Origin: Candidatus Moraniibacteriota bacterium
GTDB taxonomy: Bacteria; Patescibacteriota; Minisyncoccia; Moranbacterales; UBA2206
Reading direction: 5' to 3'
Length of the DNA stretch: 7,000 bases
NCBI GenBank assembly: GCA_003482885.1
Contig: DMXN01000021.1
Span: forward strand, 1 to 7,000
Below, in pieces: positions 1 through 5,951 of the stretch. A model generated the notes under the pieces. It was not told the DNA's origin. It was given only the letters and a program-made list of their open reading frames with translations, and ran no database searches. The position numbers were made by a program, and so were the translations under genes. How positions within the stretch are numbered: the stretch's first letter is position 1; each line of letters starts with the position of its first letter.

Positions 1-71
1 ATTTGTTTGAGCGCAAAAGCGGCAGCCGCGCCGCCGGTTAACGCTATTTTATTTTTTTTATCATTCGCCAT
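1..71 (-). CDS. porA: 2-oxoacid:ferredoxin oxidoreductase alpha subunit, N-terminal fragment (gene runs off the left edge)
   Basis: Only the first 23 codons are present; the frame stays open to base 1. The peptide begins MANDKKNKIALTGGAAAAFA, then LKQ. The T-G-G/N-x-A-A-A-x-A pattern just after the start is typical of the alpha subunit of four-subunit pyruvate/2-oxoacid:ferredoxin oxidoreductases, where it opens the pyrimidine-binding domain I. The gene begins 11 bases after the porD stop, continuing the gamma-delta-alpha order that is standard for these operons. This supports the assignment despite the short length. The ATG at 71 is chosen because the overlapping ATG at 64 is in another frame that stops after six codons. 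No Shine-Dalgarno motif precedes it; the upstream bases are almost all A and T. The beta (TPP-binding) subunit is expected next, outside the window. Substrate (pyruvate or another 2-oxoacid) cannot be judged from this piece. Confidence 0.72.
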   Translation of the reverse strand, partial: MANDKKNKIALTGGAAAAFALKQ

Positions 72-82
72 ACACTATTTTT

Positions 83-346
83 TTAATTTTTCTTCATCGA
101 AATTGCACGCGAAGGACAAACCTGCGCGCAAACTCCGCAGCCTTTGCAAAAGTTATAATCGATATCGGCTTTGTCTTTCTGTTTTTCTTTATATTTTTTC
201 ATTTCAATCGAAGCTTCCGGACAAAATGAAACGCAAGTCGCGCATCCAATGCACTTTTTTTTGTCCACTTCCGGCTTCATATACCGCCAAGATCCGGTTT
301 TGGGAGCATTTTTGATATTATGTTTTATTGTCGCGCCGTGTTCCAT
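83..346 (-). CDS. porD: 2-oxoacid (pyruvate):ferredoxin oxidoreductase delta subunit, 2x[4Fe-4S] ferredoxin-like
   Basis: An 87-residue cytoplasmic iron-sulfur subunit. It passes electrons from the TPP-bound active site of the alpha/beta subunits towards external ferredoxin during oxidative decarboxylation of a 2-oxoacid to acyl-CoA and CO2. Two complete CxxCxxCxxxCP cluster motifs are visible: Cys32/35/38/42 and Cys67/70/73/77. The preceding TGSWR (residues 17-21) followed by a P-x-V-D segment is characteristic of PorD and separates it from ordinary clostridial 2[4Fe-4S] ferredoxins. Length is normal for the family, and all eight cysteines are present. The ATG at 346 lies only 4 bases after the porG stop and porA follows 11 bases after its own stop, so the three genes must be co-transcribed. 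The lysine-rich stretch between the two cluster motifs (about residues 50-60) is the variable linker. The family call is firm; specificity for pyruvate is inferred from general resemblance only. Confidence 0.92.
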   Translation of the reverse strand: MEHGATIKHNIKNAPKTGSWRYMKPEVDKKKCIGCATCVSFCPEASIEMKKYKEKQKDKADIDYNFCKGCGVCAQVCPSRAISMKKN

Positions 347-350
347 AATT

Positions 351-899
351 TTATATTGCGTCGTATGCTTTCTCTATCGCCAGCACATTTTTTTCGCAAT
401 TTTCTTTTCCGATTTTTTCTAAAAATATTTTTTCAAATTCGCAAATCACGCTTTCCAGTTTCACCAGCTCAGTAATTTTAATCAGCTTTCCTAAAATTAC
501 AGTATTCGGTCTTGGCTGACCGATAATCGACTGAGAAATTCCATTAGCATCTACGGGATAAATTTTTCCTTCATAACGAATCAGCTTTTTTATTTCTTGC
601 GAAGTTTTTACAGAATTGATAATCAACGCTTCGTTTTTATCCAGCCCGTCAGTCACAATTTGACTGGTCAATAATGTTTCATCCAAAACCACCACCACAT
701 CCGGATCGACAATCGGCTCTTTGGAACGGATAACTTTTTCCGCAATGCGCAAATAGGTTTTAGTCGGCGCTCCGCTGCGTTCCGGTCCGAAACTGGGAAA
801 AGCTTGCACAAACTTTCCTTCCCCGACCGCCGCTTGTGCGATAATTTCCGCCGCTGTTTTCGCCCCCTGCCCGCCCCGCGCGAAAAATATTATTTCCAT
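351..899 (-). CDS. porG: 2-oxoacid (pyruvate):ferredoxin oxidoreductase gamma subunit
   Basis: A 182-residue gamma subunit of the four-subunit 2-oxoacid:ferredoxin oxidoreductase, the domain thought to take part in CoA binding. Family hallmarks are the N-terminal ARGGQGAKTAAEII (residues 7-20), the FPSFGPERSGAP block (34-45) and a D-x-VVVLDE strand (near 70). Length matches the usual ~180 residues. The start at 899 is chosen because family members begin about six residues before the (G/A)RGGQG motif. An in-frame ATG at 920 would add only MKYHKDI and is possible. The frame remains open further upstream to 1031, but that extension translates a palindromic repeat and is not family sequence. This is the first gene of the por operon, after the rplU terminator and a REP-like palindrome; porD follows after 4 bases. 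No Shine-Dalgarno sequence is seen at either candidate start. It is clearly the gamma family; the oxoacid used (pyruvate versus 2-oxoglutarate or a branched-chain oxoacid) is not decided. Confidence 0.93.
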   Translation of the reverse strand: MEIIFFARGGQGAKTAAEIIAQAAVGEGKFVQAFPSFGPERSGAPTKTYLRIAEKVIRSKEPIVDPDVVVVLDETLLTSQIVTDGLDKNEALIINSVKTSQEIKKLIRYEGKIYPVDANGISQSIIGQPRPNTVILGKLIKITELVKLESVICEFEKIFLEKIGKENCEKNVLAIEKAYDAI

Positions 900-926
900 T
901 ATGTCTTTATGGTATTTCATAAAATA

Positions 927-935
927 AATATAGCA
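927..935 (-). promoter_or_regulatory. Candidate extended -10 promoter element for the por operon
   Basis: The minus strand reads TGCTATATT here, that is TG-n-TATATT, an extended -10 element. No good -35 hexamer is found at 16-18 bases upstream, where the sequence is a T-rich run. Transcription would begin around 920, giving a leader of about 20 bases to the ATG at 899, or an essentially leaderless message if the ATG at 920 is used. A promoter is expected here because the rplU terminator isolates por from the upstream gene. The exact element is a guess. Confidence 0.35.
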
Positions 936-986
936 TGAAACGGAAAATAAAAAAATGTAATTTGCCTGCACCCGTATTTCCACGCC

Positions 987-1017
987 TGTAGAGACGAGGC
1001 AATGCCTCGTCTCTACA
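987..1017. repeat. REP-like 31-bp perfect palindrome bordered by GTAG
   Basis: Two 15-base arms (TGTAGAGACGAGGCA and its exact reverse complement) flank one central base at 1002. As RNA this would be a very stable hairpin with a GAGGC/GCCTC core. Both outer edges carry GTAG when read inward. GTAG at the foot of a hairpin is the mark of REP elements mobilised or recognised by Y1 transposases of the TnpA-REP (RAYT) family related to IS200/IS605. It lies in the rplU-porG gap, between the rplU terminator and the presumed por promoter, and no T-run follows on either strand, so it is not an ordinary intrinsic terminator. That it is dispersed through the genome is inferred; only one copy lies in this window. 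Confidence 0.7.
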
Positions 1018-1034
1018 ATGCAACAATACAAAAA

Positions 1035-1069
1035 TACACAAAAAAATAATCGCGCTGGCGATTATTTTT
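1035..1069 (-). terminator. Intrinsic terminator of rplU (likely bidirectional)
   Basis: A perfect 12-bp stem pairs 1042-1053 with 1058-1069 around a 4-base loop (1054-1057). The core is ATAATCGC/GCGATTAT with A and T runs on the two outer sides. On the minus strand the hairpin lies about 45 bases after the rplU stop and is followed by a run of T, as expected for Rho-independent termination. Because the A-run on the other side is a T-run on the opposite strand, it could stop transcription from either direction. It separates rplU from the por operon. Confidence 0.85.
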
Positions 1070-1112
1070 AAATTTATAACATAGCTCATCATTGAATCAA
1101 GCAAATCACAGT

Positions 1113-1421
1113 TCAAGCAATTTTCGTAATTTCCACTTCCGTGAAAATTTGCCGATGTCCGAATTTCACCTTGTATCTTTTTTTGGCTTTGAATTTTATT
1201 CCCGTAACTTTATCGCCCTGCTCGGTGCGTAAAATTTTCCCTTCCACTTTCGCTTCTTTCAAAAAAGGCGTACCCACTTTAATTTCCTTTTCGTCTCCCA
1301 TAAAAAGCACTTCGGAAAAATTTACCGTACTGCCAACTTCACCCGCCAGTTTTTCAATTTTAACTTTATCCCCCACTTTGACTTTATACTGCTTCCCGCC
1401 GGTTTTAATAATTGCCAACAT
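1113..1421 (-). CDS. rplU: 50S ribosomal protein L21
   Basis: A 102-residue protein of normal L21 length; L21 binds 23S rRNA in the large ribosomal subunit. It shows the typical start M-x-A-I-I-K-T-G-G-K-Q-Y-K-V (residues 1-14) and the glycine/valine-rich beta-barrel pattern (E-V-L-F-M-G-D near 37-43). It also has the basic C-terminal stretch KAKKRYKVKFGHRQ (78-91), followed by T-E-V-x-I, which is the L21 signature region. The gene has its own near-consensus promoter and its own terminator, so it looks monocistronic. In most bacteria rpmA (L27) follows rplU directly; here a terminator, a palindrome and porG follow instead. No Shine-Dalgarno motif is seen before the ATG; the 20 bases upstream are almost entirely A and T. 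Confidence 0.97.
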   Translation of the reverse strand: MLAIIKTGGKQYKVKVGDKVKIEKLAGEVGSTVNFSEVLFMGDEKEIKVGTPFLKEAKVEGKILRTEQGDKVTGIKFKAKKRYKVKFGHRQIFTEVEITKIA

Positions 1422-1459
1422 AAAAATATTTACTATTTATTTAGTGTTTCAACCTTATT

Positions 1460-1488
1460 AAGATAGCGTATTTTTCTGCGACTGTCAA
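1460..1488 (-). promoter_or_regulatory. Sigma70-type promoter of rplU
   Basis: On the minus strand a perfect -35 TTGACA (1488-1483) is separated by exactly 17 bases from a -10 TATCTT (1465-1460). The predicted start point is near 1453, giving an AT-rich leader of about 30 bases before the rplU ATG at 1421. The -35 box begins directly after the dnaJ stop codon (1490-1492). No terminator is seen between dnaJ and rplU, so heat-shock transcripts may also read into rplU. Confidence 0.85.
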
Positions 1489-1489
1489 A

Positions 1490-2611
1490 TCATTCCCCCG
1501 ACTGTTTCAGTTCTTCCAAAAGCCTTTTTTGTTCGCGGCTTAAATTTTTGGGAATTCGCACGATCACTTTTACCAGTTGATTTCCACGCGCTCCGGAATG
1601 TAAATCCGGAACGCCCCTGCCTTTGATGCGGAATAATTCTCCCGACTGTGTGCCGGATGGAATTTTTAACGACAACCGACCTTCGATTGTTTCAATGACA
1701 GTTTCTCCACCCAGCGCCGCCACGGAAAAAGGAATCTGAACGGAACTTAAAATATCCTGCCCTTTTCTTTGAAATTCTTTATGTTCTTTAATATGGACAT
1801 TGATATATAAATCACCCGGAATAGCTCCCGCGCCGCCCGCTTCTCCCGCGCCGCTCATTGAAATTGTTTGTCCGTCGGCGATGCCAGCAGGAATATTGAT
1901 TTCAATTTGACTTTCTGCCATCACTCGCCCGTCTCCTCCGCACTTAGAGCATAATTTTTCATATCTTTTTCCGGCGCCTTGGCAATCGGGACATTCCGTT
2001 ACTTGAGAAAAACTGCCAAAAAAACTGCGGCTGACTTTTTCCACTCGTCCCGCGCCTCCGCAAGTCGAACAAGTTTTCAATTCACTACCTTTTTCTCCGC
2101 CGGTGCCGTTGCAATTATCGCATATAGTGCTTTTTCGCAAATTGATTTTTCGCGTCGCGCCAATTACCATTTCTTCAAATGATATTTCCGCATCCACTTG
2201 AATATCTTTGCCTCGTTTTTTTCGCCGTCCGCCACGGCTTTGACCACCAAAAAAATTAGCAAAAATATCTTGCAAATCGCCTTCTTCATCAAATCCTCCT
2301 TGCGAAGAAAATCCGCCGGATTGTCCTCCAAATCCTTGAAAACCTGAAAAATCCCACCCGCCGAATCCGCCTTGAGCGGATCCGCCTCCTCGTCCGGCTT
2401 GATCAAAAGTCTGGCCGAATTGATCATACTGCTGGCGCTTGGATTTATCCGAAAGTACTTGATAAGCCTCGTTAATTTCTTTAAACTTCGCCTCATCGCC
2501 GCCAGCTTTATCCGGATGATGTTTATGCGCCAACTTTCGATAAGCCTTTTTTATCTCATCGTCCGAAGCGCCCTTGGAAATTCCTAAAATTTGATAATAA
2601 TCATTTGACAT
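1490..2611 (-). CDS. dnaJ: Molecular chaperone DnaJ (Hsp40, type I)
   Basis: Cochaperone of DnaK that delivers unfolded clients and stimulates DnaK ATP hydrolysis in the cytoplasm. The predicted protein has 373 residues with all type I parts in order. The J domain (about 4-70) has the catalytic HPD at 32-34, and a Gly/Phe/Ser-rich linker covers roughly 70-125. Four CxxCxGxG zinc-binding repeats start at 164, 181, 207 and 221, and the C-terminal substrate-binding and dimerisation domain runs to the end (LEELKQSGE). Length is normal. The ATG at 2611 is chosen because it gives the family start MSNDYYQILG; an in-frame TTG at 2647 would add 12 residues unlike the family. It is the last gene of the hrcA operon, beginning 44 bases after the dnaK stop. 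A small hairpin lies just upstream of its start. No Shine-Dalgarno motif is visible. Confidence 0.97.
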   Translation of the reverse strand: MSNDYYQILGISKGASDDEIKKAYRKLAHKHHPDKAGGDEAKFKEINEAYQVLSDKSKRQQYDQFGQTFDQAGRGGGSAQGGFGGWDFSGFQGFGGQSGGFSSQGGFDEEGDLQDIFANFFGGQSRGGRRKKRGKDIQVDAEISFEEMVIGATRKINLRKSTICDNCNGTGGEKGSELKTCSTCGGAGRVEKVSRSFFGSFSQVTECPDCQGAGKRYEKLCSKCGGDGRVMAESQIEINIPAGIADGQTISMSGAGEAGGAGAIPGDLYINVHIKEHKEFQRKGQDILSSVQIPFSVAALGGETVIETIEGRLSLKIPSGTQSGELFRIKGRGVPDLHSGARGNQLVKVIVRIPKNLSREQKRLLEELKQSGE

Positions 2612-2622
2612 AACAAGCACTA

Positions 2623-2644
2623 AGCGGAGACTCTCGCCTCCGCT
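2623..2644 (-). other. Hairpin in the dnaK-dnaJ gap
   Basis: A 7-bp GC-rich stem (AGCGGAG at 2623-2629, CTCCGCT at 2638-2644) encloses an 8-base loop. It ends 11 bases before the dnaJ ATG and is not followed by a T-run, so it is not an intrinsic terminator. It could mark an mRNA processing or stability point or affect dnaJ translation; that is inference. Confidence 0.5.
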
Positions 2645-2655
2645 CAATTTTTAAT

Positions 2656-4546
2656 CTACTTTTTATCTTCATCCTTCGTTTCCGCATCTTTCACTTCCGG
2701 CTCTGTTTTTTGTCCGCCATCAGCCGGCGGAGTTTGCGTTTCCTGCGCGGCTTTGTATAATTTCTCCCCAATTTTTTGCGCTTCTTGTGAAAGTTCTTCA
2801 GTGGCTTTTTTGATGGCGGAAATATCATCGCTATCTTTTACTTTCTTCAACGCTTCAACTTTTTCTTCCACCGGTTTTTTTTCATCGGCGGTGATTTTGT
2901 CACCGGCGTCGCGCAAAGCTTTTTCGGTCGTGTAAACCAAAGTATCCGCCATATTTTTTACCTCAATTGTTTCTTTCTTTTTCTTATCGTCTTCCGCATG
3001 GACTTCCGCGTCTTTTTTCATTTTCTCAATTTCTTCTTTGGAAAGTCCCGTTGAAGCTTCGATGCGAATTGATTGTTCTTTATTGGTCGCTTTGTCCTTG
3101 GCTTTGACATTTAAAATTCCGTTGGCGTCAATATCAAAGGTCACTTCGATTTGCGGAATGCCTCTTGGTGATGGTGGAATGCCGTCCAAAATAAATCTTC
3201 CAAGAGTTTTATTATCCGCCGCCATTTCCCGCTCGCCTTGCAAAACATGAATTTCCACGCTCGATTGATTGTCCGCCGCGGTTGAAAAAGTTTGCGATTT
3301 GGAAGTCGGAATAGTCGTGTTTCGATCAATCAACGGCGTTCGCACTCCGCCCATTGTTTCAATTCCAAAAGTTAGAGGCGTTACATCAAGAAGCAAAACA
3401 TCTTTTACATCGCCTTGTAAAACTCCTCCTTGAATCGCGGCGCCCAACGCCACCACTTCATCGGGATTGACGGTAATATTCGGTTTTTTTCCAAAGAATT
3501 TTTCCACCGTTTGCAAAACTAACGGCATTCTGGTCATTCCTCCGACCAGCACCACCTCATTAATATCCGAAACATTAAGTTTCGCGTCAGCTAGAGCTTT
3601 TTTGGTTGGCGCTAAAGTTTTTTCCACCAAATCGCCCACTAATTCTTCCAGTTTGGCGCGCGTGATTTTCATTACCAAATGTTTCGGACCATTGGCATCG
3701 GTTGTAATAAACGGCTGGTTGATTTCCGATTCCATCGCTGTCGAAAGTTCAATCTTGGCTTTTTCCGCCGCTTCTTTAATTCTTTGCAGCGCCAATGAAT
3801 CCTTGGACAAATCAATTCCTTCTTGTTTTTTAAATTCGGCAATAATCCAATTAATAACAACTTGATCGAAATCATCGCCGCCCAAATGCGTGTCGCCATT
3901 GGTCGATTTTACTTCCACCGTGTCAGCGGAAACTTCCAAAATAGAAATATCAAAAGTTCCTCCGCCCAAATCATACACCGCGATTTTTTCGTCTTTTTTC
4001 TTATTGAATCCGTAAGCCAAAGCGGCGGCCGTCGGCTCATTGATAATTCGGCGAACAATCAAGGCCGGCAATTTCACCGGCTTCTTTCGTCGCTTTTCTC
4101 TGCGAGTCGTCAAAATACGCCGGAACGGTAATCACCGCTTCAGTGATTTTTTCGCCTAATTTTTCTTCCGCGTCCGCTTTCAGTTTGGAAAGAATCATCG
4201 CGGAAATTTCTTGCGGAGTATATTCTTTATCGCCCATTAAAATTTTCACTCCTCCATTGGCTTTAATGATTTTATATGGCAACAGTTTTAAATCTCGTTG
4301 CACTTCTTCGTCCTCAAATTTTCGCCCGATCAATCTTTTGATGGAAAATAAAGTATTGCCCGGATTGGTTACAGCTTGGCGCTTAGCCAAAAGCCCCGTC
4401 AATCTTTCATTGGATTTGGAAATAGCCGTCATTGAAGGCGTAGTTCGGCTTCCTTCTTTATTCTCAATTATGTTCGGAGATCCGCCCTCCACCACCGCCA
4501 TCGCGGAATTAGTCGTCCCTAAATCGATCCCTAATATTTTTGACAT
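2656..4546 (-). CDS. dnaK: Molecular chaperone DnaK (Hsp70), interrupted by a single-base frameshift
   Basis: ATP-dependent Hsp70 chaperone, central to the operon. Sequence from 4546 to 4058 encodes residues 1-163: the phosphate-binding GIDLGTTNS near the N-terminus, the KRLIGRKFEDEEVQRD segment, and ITVPAYFDDSQRKATKEAGE. That frame then stops at TGA (4039-4037). The rest continues in another frame from 4056 to the TAG at 2658-2656: RRIINEPTAAALAYG, YDLGGGTFDIS, LVGGMTRMP, NPDEVVALGAA, the LLLDVTPLTFGIETMGG linker region, the substrate-binding beta domain, the helical lid, and a charged Lys/Glu/Asp tail. Dropping one A from the pair at 4057/4058 joins the halves as GLDVRRIINEP with no lost residue, giving about 629 residues, normal for DnaK. 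An ATG at 4113 opens the second frame, but its first ~19 residues are not DnaK-like, so it is not a true start. The start at 4546 (MSKILGIDLG) is firm; no Shine-Dalgarno motif precedes it. Gene identity is certain; whether the break is real or an assembly error is not known. Confidence 0.95.
4057..4058 (-). other. dnaK: Frameshift point in dnaK (one extra base)
   Basis: On the minus strand the reading is GGC CTT GAT, then one surplus T, then GTT CGC CGA. Removing either A of the plus-strand AA pair restores the family sequence G-L-D-V-R-R-I-I-N-E-P. The original frame ends five codons later at a TGA. The site is not a long homopolymer, and no stop codon or slippery run sits at the shift point. 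Confidence 0.9.
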
Positions 4547-4562
4547 ATATTTTATTTATTCA

Positions 4563-4577
4563 TTAATCAGTGATTAA
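4563..4577. other. 15-base AT-rich palindrome in the grpE-dnaK gap
   Basis: TTAATCA and TGATTAA flank a single central G. The right arm overlaps a second small inverted repeat (TGATT-AAA-AATCA). It lies in the 72-base gap between grpE and dnaK, 16 bases ahead of the dnaK ATG. It contains no CIRCE sequence, I could not identify a convincing promoter around it, and no T-run fits a terminator. Function is unknown and it may be chance in AT-rich sequence. Confidence 0.35.
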
Positions 4578-4618
4578 AAATCAATGACCAAGAAAAAAAT
4601 TATTATTAACTTAATTAT

Positions 4619-5197
4619 TTACTCAACCACCACTCTCGCCACTCTCGCTACTTTTTCGCCAATTCTATATCCTTTCAAAATAATTTTGCTGATTTTATTC
4701 CCCCGCTCTTTTTTTTCTGTTTCCTGTTCACTGTTCACTGTTTCCTGATTATTAGCTACCGCCTCATGTAAACTCGGATCAAATTCATCGCCATTTTTTA
4801 TTTCTATTTCTTCCACTCCGTTGTCGCGCAAAATATTTTCCAACTGTTTTTGAATATGCATTATTCCCGCCACCCACGGACTGTCTTTTTGCTCCTCGGG
4901 AATATGCTCTATCGCGCTGTGAAAATTATCAATCACCGGCAAAATCTGCAAAATCAAATCTTCTCTCACAAACACTCCAACATATTTTTGATTTTCTATT
5001 TGTCTTTTTTTATAGTTTTCAAAATCCGCCATACACCGCTTCCAACCTTCGAGATATTCTTGTTCTTTATTTTCTTTACTCTCTTTCAGTTCTGTTTTTT
5101 TGATTTCTTCCTCTTTTTCAGTTTCCACGCTATCGATATTTTCTATTTTTTCTTCCGTATTCTCCGTATCTTTATCTTTTACTTTTTTCTGCGTCAT
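4619..5197 (-). CDS. grpE: Nucleotide exchange factor GrpE
   Basis: A 192-residue cytoplasmic protein that dimerises and drives ADP release from DnaK. Residues 1-48 are highly charged (Lys/Glu) and of low complexity, followed by the long helical dimerisation region with YLEGWKRCMADFENYKKR (48-65). The conserved core follows: ILPVIDNFHSAIEH (85-98), W108-x-x-GI, the KQLE segment, GVEEIE, and FDPSLHEAV (139-147). The C-terminal beta domain has ILKGYRIGEKVARVARVVV (173-191). The loop between HEAV and the I-L-K-G-Y strand is about ten residues longer than in E. coli GrpE, because it contains a 7-base tandem repeat. The ATG at 5197 lies 6 bases after the hrcA stop, indicating co-transcription; dnaK follows after 72 bases. 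No Shine-Dalgarno motif is visible at the start. Confidence 0.96.
   Translation of the reverse strand: MTQKKVKDKDTENTEEKIENIDSVETEKEEEIKKTELKESKENKEQEYLEGWKRCMADFENYKKRQIENQKYVGVFVREDLILQILPVIDNFHSAIEHIPEEQKDSPWVAGIMHIQKQLENILRDNGVEEIEIKNGDEFDPSLHEAVANNQETVNSEQETEKKERGNKISKIILKGYRIGEKVARVARVVVE
4717..4744. repeat. Four tandem 7-base units inside grpE
   Basis: The plus strand holds four consecutive heptamers, CTGTTTC, CTGTTCA, CTGTTCA, CTGTTTC, with a partial fifth (CTG) after them. On the coding strand this reads as GAAACAG/TGAACAG units. Three units make 21 bases, so the repeat preserves the frame and encodes QETVNSEQET (residues 151-160) in the GrpE loop between HEAV and the C-terminal beta domain. 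Confidence 0.85.
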
Positions 5198-5203
5198 ATA
5201 TTT

Positions 5204-5941
5204 TTAAACAAAATTTATAACAATTAAAATCATCGCGCCGGAACTTAAAAATTTTTTCATATATTCCATCAGAGATTTGTTTTTTGCGTATTTCATTCTT
5301 TTCGGTCCGATAATAGCCAATAAGCCTTTTTCGCCTTCTTTGGTTTTATAAGGCGAAACAATCATCGAACAATTGGAAATACCCTTGATCGGATTTTCTT
5401 TACCGATAAAAATTTTTGTTTCTCCGACTTTTATTTTCCGCAAAATCGCATCCACATTTTCATCGATATAGTCCAAGGCTTCCGCTACTTTGCAAAACTC
5501 GTCGATTTCTTGAAATTCGGGATTTTCCAAGAGCTCGCGTATTCCGAAATCATAAAATTCTTTTTCCAAACCGCTCACCGCCAAACTTCCACTGAAAGAA
5601 GAAAGCAACTTGGCTGTCGCGCGCGACAACTGATTATTCTGCGCTTTCAGTTTCAAAAGTTCCACTTGCATTCTTTTTTGTTCGGACAAACTTAATTCCT
5701 GCTCGGACATAATTTCTTCAACGAAATAGCGATAGCCTTTGTCGGTCGGAATTCGTCCGGCGCTGGTGTGAGGCTGGTATAAATATCCCTCTTTTTCCAA
5801 CTCCGCCATATCATTCCTAATCGTCGCAGGACTCAAATCCAAGAAATATTTTTCCGAAAGAACTTTTGATCCCACCGGAACGGCAACTGCTGTATATTCT
5901 TCCACCAACGCCGCCAAGATTTTTTTTCGCCTTTCTTCCAT
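5204..5941 (-). CDS. hrcA: Heat-inducible transcription repressor HrcA (short form)
   Basis: Repressor of class I heat-shock genes: it binds CIRCE operators and is thought to be kept active by GroEL in the families studied. The N-terminal winged helix spans about 1-75, with a recognition-helix region SPATIRNDMAELEKEGYL (37-54) and the HrcA signature HTSAGRIPTDKGYRYFV (58-74). The C-terminal part keeps the GAF-like ending LLAIIGPKRMKYAKN followed by L-M-E-Y-M-K-K-F-L-S. At 245 residues it is about 100 shorter than the usual ~340; the shortening lies in the middle, between the DNA-binding region and the C-terminal motif. The ATG at 5941 gives the family start (EERRKKILAALVEEY). A perfect CIRCE ends 10 bases upstream, so the gene is autoregulated. 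It heads the operon with grpE 6 bases downstream. No Shine-Dalgarno motif is present; the bases before the ATG are CGCTAAATTT. Confidence 0.95.
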   Translation of the reverse strand: MEERRKKILAALVEEYTAVAVPVGSKVLSEKYFLDLSPATIRNDMAELEKEGYLYQPHTSAGRIPTDKGYRYFVEEIMSEQELSLSEQKRMQVELLKLKAQNNQLSRATAKLLSSFSGSLAVSGLEKEFYDFGIRELLENPEFQEIDEFCKVAEALDYIDENVDAILRKIKVGETKIFIGKENPIKGISNCSMIVSPYKTKEGEKGLLAIIGPKRMKYAKNKSLMEYMKKFLSSGAMILIVINFV

Positions 5942-5951
5942 AAATTTAGCG

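Noticed and set aside
987..1017. The long palindrome as the rplU or por terminator
   Set aside because: No T-run follows it on either strand, and a much better terminator lies at 1035-1069.
900..1031. An N-terminal extension of porG up to an ATG at 1031
   Set aside because: The added residues translate the REP-like palindrome and promoter region and match nothing in the gamma-subunit family, whose members start a few residues before the RGGQG motif.
2612..2647. A TTG start for dnaJ at 2647
   Set aside because: It would add 12 residues encoded across the intergenic hairpin; the family start is the ATG at 2611.
3467..3865. A 132-residue plus-strand open frame opposite dnaK
   Set aside because: It is antisense to strongly conserved DnaK coding sequence, resembles no family I know, and has no promoter or start signals. 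Long antisense frames are common opposite conserved genes.
4037..4113. Programmed +1 frameshifting in dnaK
   Set aside because: There is no slippery run, no in-frame stop or rare codon at the shift point, no stimulatory element that I can see, and I know of no such mechanism for dnaK. Error or mutation is simpler.
4143..4577. A 144-residue plus-strand open frame opposite the dnaK N-terminus
   Set aside because: Antisense shadow of conserved coding sequence with no recognisable domain or start signal.
4563..4577. The grpE-dnaK gap palindrome as a second CIRCE or degenerate HrcA site
   Set aside because: It shares neither the GCACTC/GAGTGC core nor the 9-base spacer.
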